Positions 21,101 through 30,208 are shown, counted from the first letter of the stretch. The stretch: 64,000 nt of DNA from an uncultured Roseibium sp. (GCF_947494555.1 NZ_CANLVF010000002.1:62001-126000); one strand, 5' to 3'. Program-made: numbers and translations. Notes: a model not told the origin generated them from the sequence alone.

Positions 21101-24100
21101 CTGACCTAAGCGACACGCATGCATATTCGGTCTCTGACAATCGATTTGAAGTCGTGGACAATGGCAGCAGCGGCATGGTGCTCAAACTCAAGGATACCGA
21201 AAGCCTTGATCGCGAGACTGAGCAAAGCGTCACTGTTACGGTCACCACTACGGACAGCGGCGGTCTCACACATTCTGAGGATGTCACGATTTCCATCGCC
21301 GACGTTTCGGAGTTCTCAGTGTCTGCGGTCGCAGACAGTGACGCCAACAGCAACACCGTTTCCGAAGCCGCTACTACCGGCGACACCGTCGGGGTCACAG
21401 CATCGGCGAGCGATGGAGACGCGACAGACACGGTTTCGTATTCCGTCGACGACAACCGGTTTGACATCGCAGACGATGGCGTTCTGACAGTTGCCAGCGG
21501 TGCAAGTTTCGACGCAGAGACGGAGAGCTCGGTCAATGTGACCGTGACGGTGCTCTCCTCAGACGGATCCACATCTCAGGAAACCTTTACGATCGGCGTT
21601 GCCGACGTCAATGAATACTCCGTTTCCAGTGTCGTGGACGCAAACGCTGGAACGAACACAATTGCGGAGGACGCAGCCGAGGGAACCAGTGTCGGCATAA
21701 CCGCCTCCGCATCCGACGGAGACCTGACCGACACTGTATCCTACACGGTCGACAACGCCCGATTTGATGTTGCCTCAGACGGAACGGTCACCGTTGCGTC
21801 CGGTGCTGAATTCGATTTTGAAAGCGAGCCGACGGTTTCGATTACCGTCACCGCGACCTCAACCGATGGATCCGTCACGCAGGAAACGTTTGACATAGAC
21901 GTCACCGACGTCGCTGAAACCTTCGAACTGGCTGCCGGGCAAACTGTCTTTGTGGACGAAGGAGTTGCCGAGCCGACGATAATCGGCACCGACAACGCGG
22001 AAACAATTACGGCGCACGACGACGGAAGTGCCATCTATAGCGGCGGCGGAGCCGACACCCTTCACGGCGGCGCCGGAGATGATCATCTCATTTATGGAAC
22101 CGGTGCCGATACCGTTACCGGCGGCGACGGCGACGATTTCATTGACGATGAAGTCGGAACGCGTATCAGCACGGAAGACAATCATCTCGACGGCGGCGCC
22201 GGAAACGACACGATCTATGGCGGCGGCGGAGACGACACGCTTGTCGGTGGTGACGGGAACGACGTCCTTTCAGGCGAAGAAGACGACGACACGCTTCAGG
22301 GTGGCGGCGGCAACGACCAGTTGTCCGGCGGTACTGGCAACGACACCGCAATCTACTCCGGAAACAGAGACGACTACACGATTGTGGAGAACCTGGACGG
22401 GTCCTTCACGATCACCGATACGCGCTCCGGCTCTCCAGACGGAACGGACACGGTCAGCGATGTGGAAACCTTCCAATTTGCCGATGGCGATGTTCTGGCC
22501 GGGGATCTGATACCCGAGGCCATCGGCGCGGTCTCGGACGCTGATGCGAGCGCAAACGAGGTTTCTGAAAATGCGGTTTCCGGTGACAGTGTTGGTGTCG
22601 CGGCCAATGCACTTGATGGCAATGTCTCCGACACCATTTCCTACACTGTCGACGATGCTCGTTTCAATGTGGCTGCAGACGGCACGGTTACGGTCGCAGA
22701 CAATGCTGTATTCAACTACGAAACCGAGTCCTCCGTCACGATCACGGTGACCGCGACGTCGTCCGACGGGACAAGTTCGCAGGAAACCTTCTCGATCGAT
22801 GTGGCGGATGTCGCCGAGACCATGCAACTCACTGACGACGGTGTCACAATGACCGACACCGGGGTTGCAGAGACGGCAATCTCCGGCGGAACCGGTGACG
22901 ATACGATCACGGCCCATGAAGATGGCGGCGTCATTGATGGCGGAGATGGTGTCGATACTGTCATGGGCGGGGCTGGAGACGACACACTCGACGGTGGCGC
23001 AGGTGTTGACAATGACACACTCCAGGGCGGCGAAGGCAGCGACACCTATCTTCTGCGCGGCGATGGGCGTGCCGACATCATTTCGGACACCGGAACAGCC
23101 GGCGTTGACCGGATCGTCCTGTCCGCCAATACCGGAACTGAATTCGAACTGGAAGATACGTTCAATGCCGCAACGCAGGGCATAGAAGAAATTGACGGTA
23201 GCGCGGTGTCGGGCGAGACCCTGCGCGCGCAGCGCAGCGATGCGCAAATCGATTGGGATTTCACGGGAGTCACCCTGAATAGCGTCGATCAGATCGAGGG
23301 CCGTGACCGGGACGACTCAATAACCGGCTCGTCGGGCGACGATAATATCCTCGGTGGCGGTGGCGACGATACGCTTGCCGGTAGCGAAGGTGACGACACG
23401 ATCGATGGCGGTTCAGGAACCGACACCGTTCGTTATTCCGGAAACCGCGCCGATTACACCGTGAGCGAAAATGCTGGCACAATCACGATTGTCGATATGC
23501 GCACCGGTTCACCTGATGGCACCGACACGCTGACGAATGTCGAGACCTTCGAGTTTGCCGACGGGACCTATTCGGCGGGAGATCTCGTTGACCTGGCTCC
23601 GACAGATATCTCCTTTGACGCCAACGAAAGCCTTTCGGTCACGCAATCGGGCGGTGGCGATGCCGTTGTCACGGGCGAAATCGTTTCAGACGGATCCGGC
23701 AACCTGTCTGTCGACCACTGGTCGCTAAGCCACGACGGTGGCGAACTGATTATCGACGTTCTCGCCGGCGGATACGAAAGTGGCAGCCTTGACAGCCAAA
23801 TCTACCTGTACAGGGACAATGGCGGCGGCGATTTCACTCTCGTGGCGGGCAATGACGATGGATCAGCCGGAAGCGATGGCAGCACGCAGTCTTATGATTC
23901 CTACCTTTCCCTGACCGGACTGGATGCCGGTGACTACGTTGTTGTCATTGGTGGCTGGCCGCTGAGCGGCAGTGAAGCCTTGAGCACGGCATCGGACTAT
24001 CCGGGCTCGGGGTCAAACACCGGCCCTTACCAGATAACGATCACCGGTGATGCTTCGGTGTCAGGTCTTGCTCAGAACCCTGTCGGCGGGGGCGATTGGG

Positions 24101-25515
24101 GTGACCCTGGCAACAATGGGGTGGTCATCTCCGACGGCGCCGTTATGTCGACTATCGCAGCCGGGACCGTCGTCGCCGGTATCGAAACCGTGGCAGACGC
24201 CAATACGGGCGACACCTTCCATTTCAGTTTTTCGGATGCAGGCAACGGCGCGCTGGAAATCGATACAAACAGCGGCGACATATCCCTCGCCGCTCAACAC
24301 GACGCCACAGCATCGCTCAGCGACACTGTCACGGTAGAAGTGACCGATTCAGCCAACAAGACCTATCAGGAAACAGTTGGCATCGAACTCGGTACGACGG
24401 GCGACGACACGATCACCGGCACCATGGCTAATGATGTTGTGTTCGGTTTTGGTGGAAACGACACGATCGACGGCGGTGATGGCACCGATATGGTCGTGCT
24501 TTCCGGCAATCAGGCTGACTACAACATTTACGACAATGGCGATGGCAGTCAGACCGTCATCGACATGCGTTCCGGATCGCCCGACGGCACGAACACGGTT
24601 TCCAATGTCGAGGCCTACAGTTTTGCCGACGGAAGCGTTCAGGTGGCCGATCTGACTTACAGCACCGAGCTGCTGCTCTCTGACGCGAACGGGTCGAGCA
24701 ACACGATCCACGAGGCAGCGGATTCCGGGACTGAGGTCGGAATTTCCGTTTCCGCGATCAACCCGGGTGGCGGCACGCTTACTTATGCACTTGATGACGA
24801 CAGGTTCACCATTGACGCGGACGGCATTGTTTCAATCGCAGAGCATGCCTTTTTCGACAGCCAGGTTGAAAGTTCAATCGACCTGACGGTTACAGCCACC
24901 TCGTCAGACGGCTCCCAGGCTACTGAAACCTTCTCGGTCTCCGTCAGCAACCACTACGACTACAACATGACCGGCGGCCTTGCGGACGGCAGCTTTACTG
25001 GGTCCTCGGCTCAGTCCTACTCGGTTGATGGTATCGGTGGAAACGATGTCATCGAGACCGGAGAGTTCAACGACCGCGTCGATGGCGGATCTGTGGCCGG
25101 CAACGACCAGATCACCGGAAATGGTGGACGGGACCTGTTGTTCGGTGAAGGTGGACAGGACACGATCTACGGCGGTTCCGGCGATGACATCATCGTTGGC
25201 GGCGCTGGCGACGATACACTTCATGGCGACGATGGTTCAGACCTGTTCATGCACGGACTTGGAGACGGCAACGACACCATCTATGGCGGCACCGGCAGCG
25301 CTTGGACCGATGTGATAGATCTTGGAGGCGGTCCGGGGGTAACCGCGGCGGGAGAATACGGCACCGATTGGACCGTTACCATCACAAACGGCAGTGTGCA
25401 GAATACGGATACCGAAAACGGCCGCCTTGAACTTTCGGAAGACGCTGAGGGAACGATTGATTTCTCAGACGGAACGAAAGTGGATTTCGCTCAGATCGAA
25501 GAGATCCGCTGGTAA
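18130..25515 (+). CDS. Giant cadherin-like/RTX repeat adhesin, type I secretion substrate
   Basis: 2,461 residues, highly acidic. Residues 1-205 are low-complexity with a His-rich stretch (8 His between 32 and 73). About ten or more cadherin-like repeats of roughly 101 residues follow, with the core D.RF.V..DG...VA.GA.FD.E.E. A globular insert at about 819-970 (from NLIQNGSFESFD) resembles carbohydrate-binding jelly-roll modules. RTX nonapeptide blocks (GGxGxDxxx, calcium-binding) lie at about 1286-1424, 1580-1640, 1735-1765, 2090-2120 and near the C-terminus. Another insert at about 1824-1977 resembles a PPC/DVUA0089-like domain. The last 80 residues, ending in FAQIEEIRW, form a typical uncleaved type I signal. 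I place the start at the ATG 18130, which follows AGGCGAG, rather than at the GTG 18112. Role inferred: surface attachment or biofilm. Confidence 0.88.
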   Translation: MASDSENRDQQTNTRSTEENTETRSTLSSDSHLHSGLLDSNDQHLDKVHDYHLHQDKGVSSEQVNANLHLGSHKAEPIKTDEEQSAKHLLELEKEASAASELSTLPDTPLGEDAAQTTANLSGFALTPGVEQQHGSNGSASQSPILAEQASGVATEFEQPEEDSTQQTGTGSAISSSASSPSAEQVSVQEGTPAEAQASELSSIVDTDAGQNTVDEDAVVGTATGISARAGVSEGSSVTYSLLDDANGLFSIDPATGIVSVAGQLDAETATQHDIVVLATSSDGQTQTETFTIEIGDVDEGDVAAITDVNAASDAIAENAAAGSSVGITAKATDEDATASVSYSVDDPRFDIDGNGIVTVAAGATFDAETEATVSLTVIATSSDGSQSTQVFNLSVSDIDEFAVTDLSDTNSAANAIAENAAAGDNVGISAFAEDSDLTDTVTYSIDDDRFDVASDGTIQVAADADFDAETESSIDVIVTALSTDGSTSQETFTITVSDANEYVVSAVSDADSAANQISEDATAGTAVGVTASAADADVSDSVTYSVDDNRFEVDADGIVSVASGATFDAETEQSIDVEVTAHSTDGSTSTQTFTINVSDVNETAVSAVSDEDAAANQISEDATAGTAVGVTASAADADVSDSVTYSADDNRFEVDADGIVTVASGATFDAETEQSIDVEVTAQSTDGSISTQTFTINVSDVNETAVSAVSDTDSTANQISEDATAGTAVGITASAADADVSDSVTYTVDDNRFEVDADGIVTVASGAVFDTETEQSIDVEVTAQSTDGSTSAQTFTVQVGNVNDNAPTGIQVTGQTGNLIQNGSFESFDVTTGDYSHELSDPSGAWMSNGPMEIWDHHNSVTATDGDQHLELDSNSGVNSISQSVETSAGQVYELTLDAVARTNSATSTVEIYWNGELVSSFDPDAGSWSSFDFQVVGTGGTDTLEFRETAEDDDQYGALIDNVSLTEVPLTIAEGVTGAVVGTVTTSDADLSDTHAYSVSDNRFEVVDNGSSGMVLKLKDTESLDRETEQSVTVTVTTTDSGGLTHSEDVTISIADVSEFSVSAVADSDANSNTVSEAATTGDTVGVTASASDGDATDTVSYSVDDNRFDIADDGVLTVASGASFDAETESSVNVTVTVLSSDGSTSQETFTIGVADVNEYSVSSVVDANAGTNTIAEDAAEGTSVGITASASDGDLTDTVSYTVDNARFDVASDGTVTVASGAEFDFESEPTVSITVTATSTDGSVTQETFDIDVTDVAETFELAAGQTVFVDEGVAEPTIIGTDNAETITAHDDGSAIYSGGGADTLHGGAGDDHLIYGTGADTVTGGDGDDFIDDEVGTRISTEDNHLDGGAGNDTIYGGGGDDTLVGGDGNDVLSGEEDDDTLQGGGGNDQLSGGTGNDTAIYSGNRDDYTIVENLDGSFTITDTRSGSPDGTDTVSDVETFQFADGDVLAGDLIPEAIGAVSDADASANEVSENAVSGDSVGVAANALDGNVSDTISYTVDDARFNVAADGTVTVADNAVFNYETESSVTITVTATSSDGTSSQETFSIDVADVAETMQLTDDGVTMTDTGVAETAISGGTGDDTITAHEDGGVIDGGDGVDTVMGGAGDDTLDGGAGVDNDTLQGGEGSDTYLLRGDGRADIISDTGTAGVDRIVLSANTGTEFELEDTFNAATQGIEEIDGSAVSGETLRAQRSDAQIDWDFTGVTLNSVDQIEGRDRDDSITGSSGDDNILGGGGDDTLAGSEGDDTIDGGSGTDTVRYSGNRADYTVSENAGTITIVDMRTGSPDGTDTLTNVETFEFADGTYSAGDLVDLAPTDISFDANESLSVTQSGGGDAVVTGEIVSDGSGNLSVDHWSLSHDGGELIIDVLAGGYESGSLDSQIYLYRDNGGGDFTLVAGNDDGSAGSDGSTQSYDSYLSLTGLDAGDYVVVIGGWPLSGSEALSTASDYPGSGSNTGPYQITITGDASVSGLAQNPVGGGDWGDPGNNGVVISDGAVMSTIAAGTVVAGIETVADANTGDTFHFSFSDAGNGALEIDTNSGDISLAAQHDATASLSDTVTVEVTDSANKTYQETVGIELGTTGDDTITGTMANDVVFGFGGNDTIDGGDGTDMVVLSGNQADYNIYDNGDGSQTVIDMRSGSPDGTNTVSNVEAYSFADGSVQVADLTYSTELLLSDANGSSNTIHEAADSGTEVGISVSAINPGGGTLTYALDDDRFTIDADGIVSIAEHAFFDSQVESSIDLTVTATSSDGSQATETFSVSVSNHYDYNMTGGLADGSFTGSSAQSYSVDGIGGNDVIETGEFNDRVDGGSVAGNDQITGNGGRDLLFGEGGQDTIYGGSGDDIIVGGAGDDTLHGDDGSDLFMHGLGDGNDTIYGGTGSAWTDVIDLGGGPGVTAAGEYGTDWTVTITNGSVQNTDTENGRLELSEDAEGTIDFSDGTKVDFAQIEEIRW
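19654..20562 (+). repeat. Three near-identical 303-bp tandem repeats inside the adhesin gene
   Basis: The units begin at 19654, 19957 and 20260, exactly 303 bp (101 codons) apart, each starting at a Ser-Asp codon pair after a Val. The encoded repeats differ by only a few residues (for example YSVDD, YSADD, YTVDD), and long DNA stretches are identical, while the neighbouring cadherin-like repeats are much more diverged. This marks a recent in-register duplication, or conversion, of one domain. Confidence 0.85.
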
Positions 25516-25816
25516 TCGCTCCAGTATTGGAGAGATTACCACGAATTCCTCACAGACTTTATCGACCTAGGGCAATTCTCGTGATCGCTGGATCACGTGA
25601 AATGCCCCAAGTCATTGTTCTGGCGCGTACCCTTGTCGTGCAGGCGATTCGATCTTCGCGGGATACGCTCTAGGTCCAATGGCCGGACCGCTTGGCAGCA
25701 AGCAGAACAATTGCCTTGTAACAAAGAAAAAACGGCTCGGAAGATGGCGCGGAGACCGATGTCCTCAAAGGAGCGGTCAAGGTCGTATTGAAAACTGAGA
25801 GGTCTGTTCGGCCGGA
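25516..25816. other. Gap between the converging adhesin and HlyD genes
   Basis: 301 bases with no supported gene. Just after the adhesin stop, CTCCA/TGGAG (25521-25534) can form a short hairpin without a T-run. At 25580-25597 CGTGATC and GATCACG form a perfect 7-bp stem with a 4-base loop, also without a T-run. Either could help end transcription, but neither is a classical intrinsic terminator. Confidence 0.35.
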
Positions 25817-27136
25817 CTATCGCTCGCTAAGCGGATCGCCAATCGCCCGCGTCACCGGTTTCAGCAGATATTGCATGACCGATTTGGATCCGGTGACAAT
25901 CTTGGCATCGACGACCATTCCTGGAGAAATTGTTTCGGCCTGTGCTCCAGCTCCGATCATGTTGGAGGACAAGGGTATCGTCGCCTTGAAGTAATAGTGT
26001 CCGTATTCGTCCCGGAAGCTGGACGCCGAAACAACTGACACCTCACCTGTCAGCGTGCCCTGGATGTTGGGGTCGAATGTCGTGACCGCAATTTCGGCTT
26101 TGTCGCCAACCTCAACATGTCCGATATCGCGGGGGGATACGCGCACTTCCGCGACCAGATCGCTGTTGCTCGGAACAATCTCTGCAACGACGTCGCCGGG
26201 CGCAAGAACACTGCCCGGCCCCTTGAGGTTGAGGGCCTTGATATGACCGCTCGCCGGGGCTCTGACATAAAGCCGGTCAAAACGGTCCCGCTGTTTTTCA
26301 GCTTCGAATGCGAGCTCGTTCCTCTCTTGAACAACTCTGCTCCGTTCCTCGGCAAGTTCTTCTTCCGATGCAGCGGCTGAACGCGCAAGTCCTGCTTTGG
26401 CTTCCGCCAGCTGCGCTTGTGCGCGCCCCTTCCGGCCGACCAGCTCGCTTAGCTCGCTTTGTGCGAGTTGGAGTGCGGATTTTGCATCCAGAAAGCGCCG
26501 CTTCGACGTGTAGCCCTGGTCGAACAGAGATTCCTGGATCGAGAATTTTTCCTGTTCGATTTCGACCTGCGTTTTCTGGAAGGCAATCCGTTCGACCACC
26601 GTAGATAGCTCGGCTTCCTTCTCGTTGATGCGTGCCTTAAGCGCCTGCTGTTCCTGTTCGAGAGCTTTTTGCTGCGCTTCCAGCGCTGCCTTTTGTGCTT
26701 CGCTGAATTCAAAGTTGTCCGTTAGCCTCAATGCTCCGCCCAAGGTGTCCAGGGGATAAACAGTCAGCCGCTGCTCTTCGCGGGCCAGAAACTGAAGACG
26801 GGTTCTGACACGTTCAAGGTCGCTGGAGGTTGCCGTTTCCTGAAGTCGGACGAGCGGTGTTCCTTGCTCAACCAGTTGTCCTTCCTGAACCAGGACTTCG
26901 GCGACAATTCCACCTTCAAGATGCCCGACTGTCTGCACTTTTCCGGCAGGTACGATCTCGCCGGAGGCTTTGGCGACTTCCCTCACCTGTCCGATAACGG
27001 ACCAGCCCAGGAAGGCCGCTGCACCAATAGACAGCACCTGAAGGATGCGCCGATACGCAACGGGCGGCGGCCCCTCCTCAAGCTCGAGGGGCATGTCCAG
27101 AGAGTAATCTTCTTTGATGGCTTTGCGGCGAAACAT
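25817..27136 (-). CDS. HlyD-family type I secretion periplasmic adaptor (membrane fusion protein)
   Basis: About 440 residues. A short cytoplasmic N-terminus is followed by one membrane helix (ILQVLSIGAAAFLGWSVIG, about residues 30-50). Next comes the lipoyl half GHLEGGIVAEVLVQEGQLVEQ, a long coiled-coil rich in Glu, Gln, Lys and Ala (about 100-285), the second lipoyl half VRAPASGHIKAL, and the C-terminal beta region. It would bridge the two ABC subunits and an outer-membrane channel during export of the adhesin. The frame opens with TTG at 27151. The ATG at 27136 (MFRRKAIKEDYS) is preferred. It lies downstream of, and convergent with, the adhesin, separated by 301 bp, and is therefore not in the ABC operon. 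Confidence 0.9.
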   Translation of the reverse strand: MFRRKAIKEDYSLDMPLELEEGPPPVAYRRILQVLSIGAAAFLGWSVIGQVREVAKASGEIVPAGKVQTVGHLEGGIVAEVLVQEGQLVEQGTPLVRLQETATSSDLERVRTRLQFLAREEQRLTVYPLDTLGGALRLTDNFEFSEAQKAALEAQQKALEQEQQALKARINEKEAELSTVVERIAFQKTQVEIEQEKFSIQESLFDQGYTSKRRFLDAKSALQLAQSELSELVGRKGRAQAQLAEAKAGLARSAAASEEELAEERSRVVQERNELAFEAEKQRDRFDRLYVRAPASGHIKALNLKGPGSVLAPGDVVAEIVPSNSDLVAEVRVSPRDIGHVEVGDKAEIAVTTFDPNIQGTLTGEVSVVSASSFRDEYGHYYFKATIPLSSNMIGAGAQAETISPGMVVDAKIVTGSKSVMQYLLKPVTRAIGDPLSER

Positions 27137-27234
27137 ATCAGCTTTACGCAACTCGGAACGATAGGTCCCCGACAGTGCGTGATTAAAGTAAATATCTACT
27201 GAATCAATCGGTTAAAAGGCGTGGTCGTCGGCGC

Positions 27235-27717
27235 TCAGGCAGCCGGTTCGGCGCAGCGTTGTTCTTTCCAAAGTCCGGACGTTCTTGCGTAATCCCAGCC
27301 GAACGCGTCTTTTGTTGCTCCCTGTCTGTTAAGCAGATCTAGCCGCTCCAGAGCTTCATCCAGACTCGGTTCGTGCCCGATGGGAACCGGCCACATGACA
27401 AAGTGCATTTTGTCCATGACCTCAAACCATTCGGCCCGGCGAGCGTAAATTCGCTTATGAACAGTCTGAAACACAAACTGCTCAAGTGACACAACGTCTC
27501 TCCAGACCGAAAGATTTGGAATAATCATCGGATCGTTCAAAACAAGGGGTGTCTGATTTTGACTGACATCCGCCTTCAGCCGCCAGATATACCCTTCGCT
27601 GCGCTCGGCCGCTGCATTGACGCGATTGAGGTTGTTGACGAAATCGGCGATCCGCGGATCATTGATGTCATGCTTCAGTCTGGCGATGTTCAATTCCGCA
27701 ATGTGTTGATCAGACAT
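27235..27717 (-). CDS. DUF3291 domain protein
   Basis: 160 residues. The N-terminus HIAELNIARLKHDINDPRIA followed by FVNNLNRVNAAAERSEGYIW is the typical start of DUF3291, a dimeric alpha/beta-barrel-like fold related to antibiotic biosynthesis monooxygenases and of unknown function. The central WRDVVSLEQFVFQTVH and WFEVMDKMHFVMWPVP are also recognisable. No signal peptide is seen. It precedes the HlyD gene on the same strand by 98 bp, but there is no reason to link it to secretion. Confidence 0.8.
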   Translation of the reverse strand: MSDQHIAELNIARLKHDINDPRIADFVNNLNRVNAAAERSEGYIWRLKADVSQNQTPLVLNDPMIIPNLSVWRDVVSLEQFVFQTVHKRIYARRAEWFEVMDKMHFVMWPVPIGHEPSLDEALERLDLLNRQGATKDAFGWDYARTSGLWKEQRCAEPAA

Positions 27718-27912
27718 TGAGACCTGCGCAGTTTTGTTAAGAGACGCGAGTTCGCGACTTTCCTTTTGATCCTATTCGCGAGTGACCTCCAGTGTCACGC
27801 ATCAGATTTCCGTTCGCAAATCAAAGCTGCTTCTCACATCCGCCCTAGGCAACCGGGGAGCATTTCATGTGCATAGAGTTGACGTTCTTACCAAGGCCAT
27901 TCAGGTCATCCG

Positions 27913-27948
27913 CAAAAACCAAAAACGCCGGACATCCGCCCGGCGCTT
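27913..27948 (-). terminator. Intrinsic terminator of the L,D-transpeptidase gene
   Basis: On the minus strand CGCCGG (27945-27940) pairs with CCGGCG (27931-27926) around an 8-base loop and is followed by TTTTTGGTTTTT. It starts 25 bases beyond the transpeptidase stop codon. Confidence 0.85.
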
Positions 27949-27969
27949 TCGTTTCTCTGATTGTTTTGC

Positions 27970-29970
27970 TCAGCCCGCGTTTCTGGCTTTCGCCCGAGCG
28001 GCCTCGGTTTTTTCGATTGCCTTCAAGAGATAGCGGTCACGGTCATAGATATCCGAATAGAACTCAACGCCGTTGCCATCCTGCTCCGGCCATGCCGTAA
28101 AATATGCCACATAAACCGGAATATCGCCGGTGACCTTTTCCTGCTCATTTTGGCCGGCCGCGATTCGAGACGTCACGTAGTCCTTGGACTTTCCGAGCAC
28201 TGCTGCCGCCATGCCCTTCGGGTCGTGCAGCCGGATGCATCCGTGGCTATAGGCTCGAACGTCCTTGTTGAACAGGTTCTTTGCGGGCGTGTCGTGCATG
28301 TAGATGTGGTGCCGGTTCGGAAAAAGAATCTTAACTTCACCAAGTGCATTGGACCGGCCCGGGTATTGCCGGACGTTGATAGACTGCTGTCTTGCCGCGA
28401 CCGCATACCAGTTCACCGATGCAGACGAAACCTTGCGCCCGCCAGGTGTTGTGACCTCATAGCCGGCTCGGTCGAGATAAGACGGGTCCCGCGCGAGTTT
28501 TGGAACCATTTCGTTGACGATAATCGAATAGGGAACGCCCCAATACGGATTGTATTCAACGATTTCAATCTTGTCATAGAAGAAATTGGTCTGGTTGGAT
28601 TTCTTGCCGACAACAACGCGCATGGACAGCGGATCTTCGCCCGGCGCCGTATATGTTGCCGTGAAAGCCGCCTGATTGATGAACACCTTGCGGGTGCCGA
28701 GATTTTCCGGGATCCACCTGCTCCGCTCCATCGCAAGTTCAACCTTGGCAATCTTGGCGGCATTTGTCTCGCCGACGAGCGCCTTGATCGTGTTCTTGCC
28801 GATTATTCCGTCAGGCGTGAGGCCCGCTTCCTTTTGAAAAGCCTTCACAAGCGCAACAAGTTCGGGTCCATAGACCTCAGCGCCTTCATATGCTGCGAGC
28901 GTCTCGTTGTGTGTCTGTTTCAATTCATCCGAGCCGTTCATTGTAATGGCGGCAACGATGTGTTTCAGCTCCGGGCTCGACTTTCCCGCTTTCAGGAAGG
29001 TGCCTGGGGCGATGACGATCTGCTCGGAGCTATCGTCTTCCTCTTTCAGCCGTTCCAACTCCACAGTCAGTTTACGGAAGTGTTCGTTTTGCGGCTGGTG
29101 ACCCCGAAGTTCGTCCGAAACGCTTGATGTGGACGAAAGCACTTCCAGTGCGGCAACAAGGTCAACCTCGTGCCGGGGGAGATCGTGATATTGCGAAATC
29201 CTGTTGGGATCGATTCGCCCGCGTGTCGCATCGAGAACATATGTCAGGGCGGCAGCACTCATTTCCATCTCAAAACGCATCATTGCTGCAATGCGTTCGG
29301 CTTCATCAAGACCTGAGACAGCGGGGAGCGGAACGAAGTAATCCGATGGAACGAGACCGAATTTGTCACTTGATGCCAATGATTTGCGAAGCTGCGCCGC
29401 TTTGAGCGTGACACCATTGCCCTCGACCCAGACAAAATCCGGATGCTCGCGGTAGTAGGCGATGAGAGCTTCGCCGACTTCAGGCAGAACCCTCAAGTCC
29501 AGATCCTTCAGTGCCGGACGGCCCTTGTCGAATGCGGTCAGCACGGCCGGAGAAGCAGGTACCAAATCGGTTTCAACGGCCGCGGTGTTCTCGCTCTCTC
29601 CGTCCGTGGTCGTTGGCTGGATTTCAGCCGTCTTCTTTTCCGAGAGCGGCGACAGCGAAACTTTTTTCAAAGCATCAGGCGAGTAGTTCAGGTAACGCGG
29701 TGCAGCGACTTTTACGGAAACAGCCTTCTTGCGCAGCTGTTCCTGGCGTTTGCGTTCTTGTTGCCTGCGATGATTTTCCGGATTGAACAGGCGCTGGAAG
29801 AGGCCTTGCGCCTCAGCTGTTGCCGGAGCTGCCATACTGAAACCGGACGCTAGCACCGTTGCCATAAGGCACGCCTTCAATGACGCGACAGACACGGCGC
29901 GAATTCCGATTGTGCGTCCATATTTGCGACGGGTTGGTTCCATATCGTTTATCATTTGGCTCGCCTGCAT
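27970..29970 (-). CDS. YcbB-like L,D-transpeptidase with peptidoglycan-binding domain
   Basis: 666 residues. A signal peptide or anchor lies at about residues 30-52 (ACLMATVLASGFSMAAPATA). A Lys/Arg/Gln-rich region follows, then a long helical scaffold domain as in YcbB/LdtD. A PG_binding_1 domain lies near 365-400 (ALVKAFQKEAGLTPDGIIGK). The YkuD catalytic domain has the motif YSHGCIRLHDP with the Cys near residue 578, and MHDTPAKNLF just before it. These periplasmic enzymes form 3-3 cross-links between diaminopimelate residues of peptidoglycan, or attach proteins to it. Several in-frame ATGs (29970, 29955, 29943) are possible starts; AGGCGAG eight bases upstream favours 29955. A strong terminator follows. 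Confidence 0.92.
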   Translation of the reverse strand: MQASQMINDMEPTRRKYGRTIGIRAVSVASLKACLMATVLASGFSMAAPATAEAQGLFQRLFNPENHRRQQERKRQEQLRKKAVSVKVAAPRYLNYSPDALKKVSLSPLSEKKTAEIQPTTTDGESENTAAVETDLVPASPAVLTAFDKGRPALKDLDLRVLPEVGEALIAYYREHPDFVWVEGNGVTLKAAQLRKSLASSDKFGLVPSDYFVPLPAVSGLDEAERIAAMMRFEMEMSAAALTYVLDATRGRIDPNRISQYHDLPRHEVDLVAALEVLSSTSSVSDELRGHQPQNEHFRKLTVELERLKEEDDSSEQIVIAPGTFLKAGKSSPELKHIVAAITMNGSDELKQTHNETLAAYEGAEVYGPELVALVKAFQKEAGLTPDGIIGKNTIKALVGETNAAKIAKVELAMERSRWIPENLGTRKVFINQAAFTATYTAPGEDPLSMRVVVGKKSNQTNFFYDKIEIVEYNPYWGVPYSIIVNEMVPKLARDPSYLDRAGYEVTTPGGRKVSSASVNWYAVAARQQSINVRQYPGRSNALGEVKILFPNRHHIYMHDTPAKNLFNKDVRAYSHGCIRLHDPKGMAAAVLGKSKDYVTSRIAAGQNEQEKVTGDIPVYVAYFTAWPEQDGNGVEFYSDIYDRDRYLLKAIEKTEAARAKARNAG

Positions 29971-30109
29971 TGCCTAGATCCATAAATTCATAAACCGGCC
30001 CGCATTCCTGTTGTGAAACGCGAGGCCGCACGGCCTATATCGCCGCCATTAATTTTCTGCCCGAAAGTTCCCCCTCCCGCGCAGCGCCTCCTCGCGAAAC
30101 CTTCAGGGT

Positions 30110-30208
30110 CTATTCGGCAGCAATCAGCCGAATACCCTCACGGATTGCAAGCAGCAAACTGGTTAATACTATAACAGGCTTCATCAGATGGTTAAGGGCA
30201 AGCTTCAT
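30110..30208 (-). CDS. Candidate 32-residue membrane peptide
   Basis: A short frame reading MKLALNHLMKPVIVLTSLLL and then AIREGIRLIAAE. The ATG has AAAAGG five bases upstream, a good Shine-Dalgarno, and the first 20 residues form a single hydrophobic helix with two basic residues before it. It lies alone in the 437-bp gap upstream of the L,D-transpeptidase gene on the same strand. I do not recognise a family. It is too short to be certain, but the ribosome-binding site and composition are better than chance frames in this gap. No other gene is supported between 29971 and 30407. Confidence 0.4.
   Translation of the reverse strand: MKLALNHLMKPVIVLTSLLLAIREGIRLIAAE

Noticed and set aside
22270-23247. 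Open frame of 325 codons antisense to the RTX adhesin
   Set aside because: Produced by the repetitive Gly/Asp codons of the RTX region; no independent support.
27961-29127. Open frame of 388 codons on the plus strand, opposite the L,D-transpeptidase
   Set aside because: Fully antisense to a gene with a conserved catalytic motif and its own terminator; codon mirroring explains the length.
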